Positions 6,135 to 10,790 of a stretch of DNA of 10,790 nt are shown here, in pieces. A program made the translations under genes and the position numbers. The notes under the pieces are model-generated. The model did not search any database and was not told the origin of the DNA. It worked only from the letters and a program-made list of their open reading frames with translations. This DNA is from Cytophagales bacterium (GTDB lineage: Bacteria > Bacteroidota > Bacteroidia > Cytophagales > UBA9547). The stretch is taken from NCBI GenBank assembly GCA_013298205.1, contig JAAFJZ010000054.1, positions 1-10,790 of the forward strand. Direction: 5' to 3'. Numbering within the stretch: the stretch's first letter is position 1; every line of letters begins with the position of its first letter.

Positions 6135-7329
6135 TGTTTATCAAGTAAATGAAAAAGGATTTTATGGCGATTTTGGGGGCGCTTTCGTTCCAGAAATGCT
6201 ATATCCAAATATAGAAGAATTAAGAAAAACATATCTTTCAATTATAAATGAATCTGCATTTCAAGAAGAGCTAAACATTTTGCTCAAAGACTATGTAGGT
6301 AGACCTACTCCATTAAATTTTGCCAAAAGATTATCTGAAAAATACCAAACTCAGGTTTATCTTAAAAGGGAAGATTTATGTCATACAGGAGCTCATAAAA
6401 TCAATAACACATTAGGGCAAATATTATTAGCTAAAAGATTAGGTAAAAAAAGAATCATAGCCAAAACTGGTGCAGGTCAGCATGGAGTGGCCACTGCTAC
6501 AGTTTGTGCGTTGATGGGCTTTGAATGTGTGATTTATATGGGTGAAATCGATATAGAACGCCAAAATCCAAATGTTCAGCGCATGAAAATGCTTGGCGCA
6601 ACGATTAGACCTGCAACATGTGGAAGTAGAACATTAAAAGATGCTACAAATGAGGCAATGAGAGATTGGATAGCCAATCCTGTTGATACACATTATATCA
6701 TAGGTTCAGTAGTAGGGCCACATCCATATCCTGATTTGGTGGCACGTTTTCAAGCCATTATTAGCGAAGAAATAGGCATTCAACTAAAAGAAAAAACTGG
6801 CAATCCTGATCCTACACATATTATCGCATGTGTAGGTGGAGGCAGCAATGCAGCAGGAGCTTTTTATCATTACTTAGACAAAAAAAATGTAAAACTAATT
6901 GCGGCAGAAGCAGCAGGTCAAGGTGTAAACAGTGGTTACTCAGCTGCAACTACATTTCTTGGAAAAAAAGGAGTTTTACATGGAAGTCGCACTTTGTTAA
7001 TGCAAACCCAAGACGGGCAGGTTGTAGAACCTCATTCTATTTCTGCAGGATTAGATTATCCAGGAATCGGCCCAATGCATGCAAATCTTTTTGAAAGCGG
7101 AAGAGCTCAATTTGTAGACATCACTGATGACGAATCGTTAAAAGCCGCTATTTTGCTTTCAAGAATTGAAGGAATAATTCCAGCTTTAGAGACTGCACAT
7201 GCTATAGCTTGTTTAGAAAAAATAAAATTTTCACCCAACGATATTGTAGTAATTAATCTTTCAGGAAGAGGCGACAAAGATTTGAACACTTATATCAAAA
7301 GTGGAATTATAGATCAAAAAAATGAATGA
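6112..7329 (+). CDS. trpB: Tryptophan synthase beta chain TrpB, catalytic Glu replaced by Lys
   Basis: A 405-residue TrpB1-type beta subunit, which joins indole and L-serine using PLP. Visible: GFYGDFGGAFVPEMLYPN near the N-terminus; the PLP lysine K96 in HTGAHKINN; the substrate carboxylate loop TGAGQHG (119-125); the PLP phosphate loop GGGSN (242-246); ITDDE; E360 in GIIPALETAHA; and NLSGRGDKD near the end. Length and motif order are normal. One key residue is not: the position just before TGAGQHG is K118 (codon AAA, 6463-6465). E. coli and Salmonella have the acid/base Glu109 here (IIAETGAGQHG), and the offset of 9 matches K96 versus K87. Loss of this Glu is expected to abolish or greatly change the reaction with indole. 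The ATG at 6124 is an equally possible start, 4 codons in. No trpA follows, and the MFS gene beyond is convergent. Confidence 0.95.
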   Translation: MTKTMETNVYQVNEKGFYGDFGGAFVPEMLYPNIEELRKTYLSIINESAFQEELNILLKDYVGRPTPLNFAKRLSEKYQTQVYLKREDLCHTGAHKINNTLGQILLAKRLGKKRIIAKTGAGQHGVATATVCALMGFECVIYMGEIDIERQNPNVQRMKMLGATIRPATCGSRTLKDATNEAMRDWIANPVDTHYIIGSVVGPHPYPDLVARFQAIISEEIGIQLKEKTGNPDPTHIIACVGGGSNAAGAFYHYLDKKNVKLIAAEAAGQGVNSGYSAATTFLGKKGVLHGSRTLLMQTQDGQVVEPHSISAGLDYPGIGPMHANLFESGRAQFVDITDDESLKAAILLSRIEGIIPALETAHAIACLEKIKFSPNDIVVINLSGRGDKDLNTYIKSGIIDQKNE

Positions 7330-7598
7330 TTTTATTAAAAATGAATAGTAAGTATTTGGGTAGAGTAGGGAAAATATATTAAGTCAAACATTTTACCTAA
7401 AATCCAATTAAAATTCTTTTTAACGTTTCATCTTTTTCTAATATTTTTTAAATAAATTATTTAAACTCATAAACATTCTATCCAATTTACTAAAAAAGTT
7501 TTAATAATTTTAAAAAAATCAATTCAAATAAAGTTCAATTATTTTCGAATTAAGTTTTAAAAATCTGCTCAAACAAAATTTATTTTCAAGTTTTTCCA
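7330..7598. other. AT-rich gap between convergent trpB and MFS genes
   Basis: I see no complete gene here. A short ORF, MNDFIKNE then stop, starts at 7322 and overlaps the trpB stop, where trpA would normally begin, but it resembles no TrpA sequence. A near-palindrome made only of A and T, TTTAAATAA-a-TTATTTAAA, lies at 7447-7465. No GC-containing terminator hairpin was found for either gene. Confidence 0.5.
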
Positions 7599-8783
7599 TT
7601 AACCAATGGGCTTCATTCGTTTGACCAAAAATATTGTTAAAATACTTGAAATCAATGCCAAATACCCTACAATCGAATAGTTTTGCATTTGTCCAGCTTG
7701 GTTTTGAATAACAATTAATCCTGCAACATAGGCAGCTATTCCTGAAGTAAGCTGTTGAACTGATGAACTTATACTCATAAAACCACCTCTGTTTTTATTA
7801 GTTACTGTGGAAGTGATCATGGCCATTCCCGGAATCATTCTACCTGTAATGCAAATAAAAAATAAAGTAGTTACAAAAAGAGCATAAAGCAGTGGTTTCA
7901 TAGGCATATTTGTTATCAATGCTAACGGAATTAAAGATAAGATGATACTGATTGAAAAAATGATTGGTTTATTAAACTTATCAGAAAGTTTACCAACCAA
8001 AGGGGCTGTAATAATAGATGATGCACCACCTAGCAAGTAAATCCATTTTACTTGATCCTCTCTAAAACCTACGTTTGAGACCATGAATGGGCTAATAAAT
8101 GGAATTACTGTAAACTGACCAAAAGTGAGTAAAGCCATAAATAACAATGCCCATTGTTGAGATTTATTTTTATATATTCCTTTTAATGCTTCCAAAGGAT
8201 CTCGCTTTGTCGTACTTAAATGCGAATTAATAGCAGGCATAGTGAAAAATATTAATGCTAAAACAACGATTCCCATTATAGAAAGAAAGAAGAATGGCAT
8301 ATTCCAAGCATATAAATCAGCAATATACAAACTAAGTGGTACCCCTACAATAGAAGCTACCGAAAAAGCTGCCATAACCATGCCCATAGCTGTTCCTCTT
8401 CTTTCAATTGCAATCGCATCGCCTACAATAGATAAAACCAATGAACCTAAAATGCCACCGAACATTCCAGTAAAAATTCTTGCTAAAATAAGTTGTGTAT
8501 AACTTTGAGCTAACCCACATCCAAAAGTACCAATTAGGAAACCTGAGAAAATAAATAGCAACATGTTTTTTCTATCAAACCTATCTATCAAAAAAGAAAT
8601 AAGAAATCCTGCTACACCAGCACTTAGTGTGTATGCAGCCACAACTAAACTAAACTCTTGAGTCGTGATGCTCATAATCCGCATAAGTTTTGGACCTAAG
8701 GGCATCATAATCATAAAATCAACAATATTGGCAAACTGTACACATGCCAAGGTAAAAATAAGCAATCTTTCTTTTGAATTCAT
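7599..8783 (-). CDS. MFS transporter, DHA1 (drug/proton antiporter) type
   Basis: A 394-residue polytopic protein with about 12 hydrophobic segments, from the start at 8783. The first helix carries an Asp in ANIVDFMIMMPLGPKLM, as in DHA1 efflux pumps. The loop between helices 2 and 3 has the MFS motif A (FLIDRFDRKNMLLF). GVPLSLYIADLYAWNMPFFF, around helices 5-6, is the antiporter-type region. A central hydrophilic loop (about 190-210) and a second motif-A-like GKLSDKFNKP mark the second half. It probably exports small molecules in exchange for protons; the substrate is unknown (YdhP/AraJ-like proteins are relatives). The frame opens at a TTG (8798), but that codon lies inside the -7 promoter element, so the ATG at 8783 is the start. 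It runs convergent to trpB and is downstream of the Crp/Fnr gene, but with its own promoter. Confidence 0.88.
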   Translation of the reverse strand: MNSKERLLIFTLACVQFANIVDFMIMMPLGPKLMRIMSITTQEFSLVVAAYTLSAGVAGFLISFLIDRFDRKNMLLFIFSGFLIGTFGCGLAQSYTQLILARIFTGMFGGILGSLVLSIVGDAIAIERRGTAMGMVMAAFSVASIVGVPLSLYIADLYAWNMPFFFLSIMGIVVLALIFFTMPAINSHLSTTKRDPLEALKGIYKNKSQQWALLFMALLTFGQFTVIPFISPFMVSNVGFREDQVKWIYLLGGASSIITAPLVGKLSDKFNKPIIFSISIILSLIPLALITNMPMKPLLYALFVTTLFFICITGRMIPGMAMITSTVTNKNRGGFMSISSSVQQLTSGIAAYVAGLIVIQNQAGQMQNYSIVGYLALISSILTIFLVKRMKPIG

Positions 8784-8790
8784 AGTTTTG

Positions 8791-8822
8791 CAAAGCAAGT
8801 CAATAAGAAATATATTAACAAA
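8791..8822 (-). promoter_or_regulatory. MFS gene promoter (TTTG - 20 bases - TTGCTTTG)
   Basis: On the minus strand TTTG (8822-8819) is followed after 20 bases by TTGCTTTG (8798-8791), one mismatch from TAnnTTTG. The start of transcription would fall near 8786, just before the ATG at 8783, giving a very short leader. This decides against the TTG start at 8798. Confidence 0.5.
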
Positions 8823-8872
8823 ATTTAGGTATTTTAAATTTAGTAATAATTTTAAACCATTCTAAACAAAAC

Positions 8873-8886
8873 TAATAGGTCTATTA
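8873..8886. promoter_or_regulatory. Inverted repeat TAATAG-GT-CTATTA upstream of the MFS gene
   Basis: Six-base arms around a 2-base centre, about 50 bases upstream of the -33 element of the MFS promoter. This is a plausible activator site, but it is short and AT-rich, and nothing else supports it. Confidence 0.2.
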
Positions 8887-9005
8887 TCTTTAGGAATAAT
8901 TTTATATTGTTTTTTAGGCTTTTTTAGCTTAAATTTAATGAAATACTAATTTTAAATCAATCATTAAACTTTACCTAAAATTTTGTAAAAATCAAAAAAT
9001 CTTAT

Positions 9006-9033
9006 ATTAATTCTTTACCCAAAAGAAATTAAT
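9006..9033 (-). terminator. Intrinsic terminator of the Crp/Fnr gene
   Basis: ATTAATT-CTTT (9006-9016) pairs with AAAG-(a)-AATTAAT (9022-9033), 11 pairs with one bulged A at 9026 and a 5-base loop. Read on the minus strand, it starts 14 bases after the stop codon (9047-9049) and is followed by T-rich sequence (ATTTTTTGATTTTT). The stem is AT-rich, but position and T-run fit. Confidence 0.55.
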
Positions 9034-9046
9034 TCATAATTAAAAT

Positions 9047-9643
9047 TCACCCCAACTTCGCTCGTATGCGGCTCATGGTTTCTGCACTCATATTAAGGTA
9101 CGAAGCTATGTCTTTGAGTTTCATGCGACTAAACATGGTGGGATATTCTTTTAAAAAATTCTGGTATCGTTCTTCTGATGTTTTATAAAGTAGATTATAT
9201 ATATGGTCATCCATTTTTACAAAGTTGCGTTCGTTGAGCAATACAATCAGCGTAGCAATGCAGCTATGGCGATTGTAAACTTCCATCAAATCGGTGCGAG
9301 ACATATAAAAAGCCAAACCTGATTCTATTATTTGGGTGCATTCACGAGAGGGAACACCCGTGCTATAGCTTTTGTAATTGGTAAACGGTTCGCCTTCTTG
9401 AATAATCCATGAGGTAATTTCGGATTTGCCTTGATAGGTAAACGATTTGCCCAACCCTTTTACCATAAAATGAATGCCTTTTACCACATCGCCTACTTGC
9501 ACAATTATATCGCCTTTTTTGAGAACCACAGGCACTCCAATGCTTTTTAAATCTATAGTAGCTTGGTCAGTGAGTGGGTAAATATGAGTAAGACCCACAA
9601 TTCCTGCATTGAGGTAAGCTTCTATTTCTTGTTTTTTAATCAT
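9047..9643 (-). CDS. Crp/Fnr-family transcription regulator
   Basis: A 198-residue one-component regulator. Residues about 25-120 form a cyclic-nucleotide-binding-like beta-roll (VVLKKGDIIVQVGDVVKGIHFMVKGLGKSF; GEPFTNYKSYSTG). The Arg-Ser/Thr-Ala signature that binds cAMP in E. coli Crp is not visible, and neither is an N-terminal Fe-S cysteine cluster, so the signal is unknown. A long dimer helix (about 125-158) precedes the helix-turn-helix at about 174-196 (RMKLKDIASYLNMSAETMSRIRAKLG), with SAETMSRIR as recognition helix. The protein ends right after the helix-turn-helix, as in many Bacteroidota members. It starts at ATG 9643 and is divergent from the BspA-type gene. By eye its codons are somewhat more GC-rich than those of the MFS gene beside it. 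The repeat at 9695-9710 may be its operator. Confidence 0.9.
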   Translation of the reverse strand: MIKKQEIEAYLNAGIVGLTHIYPLTDQATIDLKSIGVPVVLKKGDIIVQVGDVVKGIHFMVKGLGKSFTYQGKSEITSWIIQEGEPFTNYKSYSTGVPSRECTQIIESGLAFYMSRTDLMEVYNRHSCIATLIVLLNERNFVKMDDHIYNLLYKTSEERYQNFLKEYPTMFSRMKLKDIASYLNMSAETMSRIRAKLG

Positions 9644-9694
9644 TATAAGGTGTTGAGGTGCTGAAGAATTGAAGCTTTAACGTATTTATTTGTC

Positions 9695-9710
9695 TAAATG
9701 TTCACATTTA
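9695..9710. promoter_or_regulatory. Inverted repeat TAAATGT-TC-ACATTTA, candidate operator
   Basis: Seven-base arms with a 2-base centre, 52-67 bases upstream of the Crp/Fnr ATG. A dimeric helix-turn-helix regulator could bind it. The best guess is autoregulation of the neighbouring Crp/Fnr gene, though the site does not match the classical TGTGA-N6-TCACA or TTGAT-N4-ATCAA spacing. Confidence 0.4.
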
Positions 9711-9811
9711 CGTGTTAATTTTTATGGGTGTTTTGGCTCTTGCGAGATTAAGTATTTTCTAACTTTTATGTATAATCAATTGAACACCTAATTACTTAAA
9801 CACAAAAGCAC

Positions 9812-9871
9812 ATGAGCACATCTTACAAAAATAATTTAAAAACATCAAATTTCATGACTTGCATCAAGTAG
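9812..9871 (+). CDS. Possible 19-codon leader peptide
   Basis: ATG at 9812 opens MSTSYKNNLKTSNFMTCIK, ending in TAG at 9869-9871, 32 bases before the hairpin at 9904. It has no run of one amino acid, so it does not look like an amino-acid attenuator. Its 3' end contains a small stem ACTTG-cat-CAAGT. It may be chance, and I note it only because it precedes a terminator-like hairpin and the next gene. Confidence 0.15.
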   Translation: MSTSYKNNLKTSNFMTCIK

Positions 9872-9903
9872 ATTTTATTTTAAGCATCTCATCTTTGCAA
9901 AAA

Positions 9904-9933
9904 AAAAGCCCCCAACCCCCGAAAGGGGCTTTT
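9904..9933. terminator. GC-rich intrinsic terminator hairpin upstream of the BspA-type gene
   Basis: AAAAGCCCC (9904-9912) pairs with GGGGCTTTT (9925-9933) around a 12-base loop, with a possible alternative pairing of GGGG to the C-run at 9916-9920. The plus strand ends in four T's, while the minus strand ends in nine (A-run 9899-9907), so it is probably bidirectional and stronger leftwards. No gene in the window ends next to it: both flanking genes point away. Confidence 0.75.
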
Positions 9934-9980
9934 GATACCTTATTATATGAAAAGAAAACAATTAACAATTTTTTAAAACT

Positions 9981-10790
9981 ATGTTCAAAAAAATTACAAA
10001 AATTGCCGTAGGCTTATTGATAGCCACAAGTTTAAGTGCAAATGCTGGAGGTCCACCTTCTGCATCCGATTATTTTATTACCATCTGGGATTTAGCTAAA
10101 GGTGGCTCAGGCAACAACGACCAACTCACTTTTGAAGTACAAACCACAGGTATTGTGGATTATTCTTGGGAAACATTTCCAAACAACACATTAGCTGGAG
10201 CAGGAACATTTACGGGATCAACGTTTTCGGTTACGGGTATGCCTGCCAACCAAAAGATAAAATTAAAAATAGCTCCAACTAATTTTAAACGAATTAATAT
10301 GTATAATGGGTCTTCTGGTCAAGATAATTTAAGATTAATAGACATTACCCAATGGGGAACTACAGCTTGGAGTACGATGAGGTGGGCTTTTGCGGGTTGT
10401 GCAAACCTTGCAGGTAGCGGTGCTTCAGATGTTCCTGATTTGAGTAATGTTACAGATATGGGAGAAATGTTTTTGGAGGCTTCTTTATTTAATCATCCGA
10501 TTGGCAACTGGAATACTGCTAATGTTACCAATATGACAGGTTTGTTTGGTTATACTTATGCTTTTAATCAATCGATTGGCGGATGGAATACTTCTAATGT
10601 TACCGATATGAGTGGTATGTTTTATTATGCCAAAGCATTTAATCAAGACTTAAGTGCTTGGGGTTCAAAGCTAAATCCAACAGTGGATCTGAGTAATTTT
10701 TTAGATAATAGCGGAATGAATGGTTCAAATTATGAGTTTTTGCTCAATGGTTTCAATGCAGGAACCGTAACAGGTCGTAGTTTAGAAGCG
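9981..10790 (+). CDS. Secreted BspA/DUF285-repeat surface protein, N-terminal part (3' end outside window)
   Basis: The first 270 codons of a large exported protein, open to the right edge. It has a signal peptide at residues 1-22 (MFKKITKIAVGLLIATSLSANA, cleavage before GGPP). Residues about 30-150 hold a region beginning SDYFITIWDLAKGGSGNNDQ, then GAGTFTG...NQKIKLKIAP...LIDITQWGTTAWSTMRWAFAGCANL, which sets each residue in a surface-protein style. From 155 come three 25-residue units of the Mycoplasma lipoprotein-associated/BspA type (pattern SNVTDMSGMF-x5-FNQ-x4-WNT), at 155, 180 and 205. Residues about 220-250 (VDLSNFLDNSGMNGSNYEFLLNGF) are the usual cap after such units. In Bacteroidota these proteins usually continue to a type IX secretion sorting domain, not visible here. 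The role is probably adhesion or surface display (family knowledge, not shown by the sequence). Confidence 0.85.
   Translation, partial: MFKKITKIAVGLLIATSLSANAGGPPSASDYFITIWDLAKGGSGNNDQLTFEVQTTGIVDYSWETFPNNTLAGAGTFTGSTFSVTGMPANQKIKLKIAPTNFKRINMYNGSSGQDNLRLIDITQWGTTAWSTMRWAFAGCANLAGSGASDVPDLSNVTDMGEMFLEASLFNHPIGNWNTANVTNMTGLFGYTYAFNQSIGGWNTSNVTDMSGMFYYAKAFNQDLSAWGSKLNPTVDLSNFLDNSGMNGSNYEFLLNGFNAGTVTGRSLEA
10443..10667 (+). repeat. Three tandem 75-base DUF285/BspA coding repeats
   Basis: Units at 10443-10517, 10518-10592 and 10593-10667 encode SNVTDMGEMF..., ANVTNMTGLF... and SNVTDMSGMF..., an exact 25-codon period. The protein similarity is clear, while the DNA has diverged, so these are old repeats rather than recent copies. 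Confidence 0.85.

Larger units (their letters stand above)
9644..9980. other. Divergent intergenic region between the Crp/Fnr and BspA-type genes
   Basis: These 337 bases hold the inverted repeat at 9695-9710, a 19-codon ORF at 9812-9871 and a GC-rich hairpin at 9904-9933. No TAnnTTTG promoter with a proper -33 element was found for either gene. CATCTTTG (9890-9897) is one mismatch from the -7 consensus and would start transcription just before the hairpin. Confidence 0.6.

Noticed and set aside
6828..7094. Plus-strand ORF of 88 codons inside trpB
   Set aside because: It is a shifted frame of a strongly conserved gene and its product is Cys/Ser/Arg-rich with no family resemblance.
7447..7465. 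TTTAAATAA-a-TTATTTAAA palindrome between trpB and the MFS gene
   Set aside because: It contains only A and T in a very AT-rich gap, so chance explains it and it would make a weak terminator.
8242..8502. Plus-strand ORF opposite the MFS gene
   Set aside because: It is an antisense shadow of transmembrane codons, with low complexity (I, K, P, T).
8784..8798. TTG start of the MFS transporter at 8798
   Set aside because: The codon lies within the -7 element, and the ATG at 8783 gives the usual N-terminus.
1..10790. CRISPR arrays, insertion sequences, tRNA or rRNA genes
   Set aside because: I saw no regularly spaced repeats, no transposase motifs, and no cloverleaf or rRNA-like sequence.

Overview
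The window looks like a chromosomal segment from an AT-rich (roughly one third G+C) member of the Bacteroidota. The evidence is: promoter elements of the Bacteroidota type (TTTG, about 19 bases, TAnnTTTG) at several genes; a HYC_CC_PP-type small protein; a TonB-dependent receptor with a carboxypeptidase-like N-terminal domain and the 'AACCNLSESFETNPSVDV' plug; a short Crp/Fnr regulator of the Bacteroidota type; and a BspA/DUF285 repeat surface protein. Genus cannot be read from the sequence.

Layout, left to right. (1) 2-391, plus: the 3' half of a TerC-family membrane protein. (2) 449-3886, plus: a metal-handling group made of a HYC_CC_PP-type protein, a secreted HMA-domain protein and a 768-residue TonB-dependent receptor. 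Copper is the likeliest metal, but this is inference. The three genes are separated by hairpins and by a short minus-strand coding remnant (1429-1545), so they are probably separate transcription units. (3) 3974-5266, plus: mtaB, a tRNA methylthiotransferase, behind an excellent promoter that ends only 4 bases before the ATG and so predicts a leaderless mRNA. (4) 5472-7329, plus: trpF and trpB overlapping. No trpA follows and no other trp gene is seen. trpF uses a TTG start. TrpB has lysine where the catalytic glutamate (Glu109 in E. coli/Salmonella numbering) should be. (5) 7599-8783, minus: a DHA1-type MFS efflux transporter with its own promoter. (6) 9047-9643, minus: a Crp/Fnr-type regulator with its own terminator and an inverted repeat upstream. 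(7) 9981-10790, plus, running off the window: the start of a secreted BspA/DUF285-repeat protein, preceded by a leader region with a GC-rich hairpin and a 19-codon ORF.

Most of the window is ordinary housekeeping and accessory content. The most striking point is the trpFB pair: a truncated tryptophan cluster whose TrpB keeps the PLP lysine, the phosphate loop and the C-terminal signatures but has one codon changed (AAA where GAA is expected) at the key acid/base residue. It is either a repurposed or dying enzyme, or a sequence error. The second point is that three consecutive envelope proteins of the metal group each carry an adjacent Cys-Cys pair.
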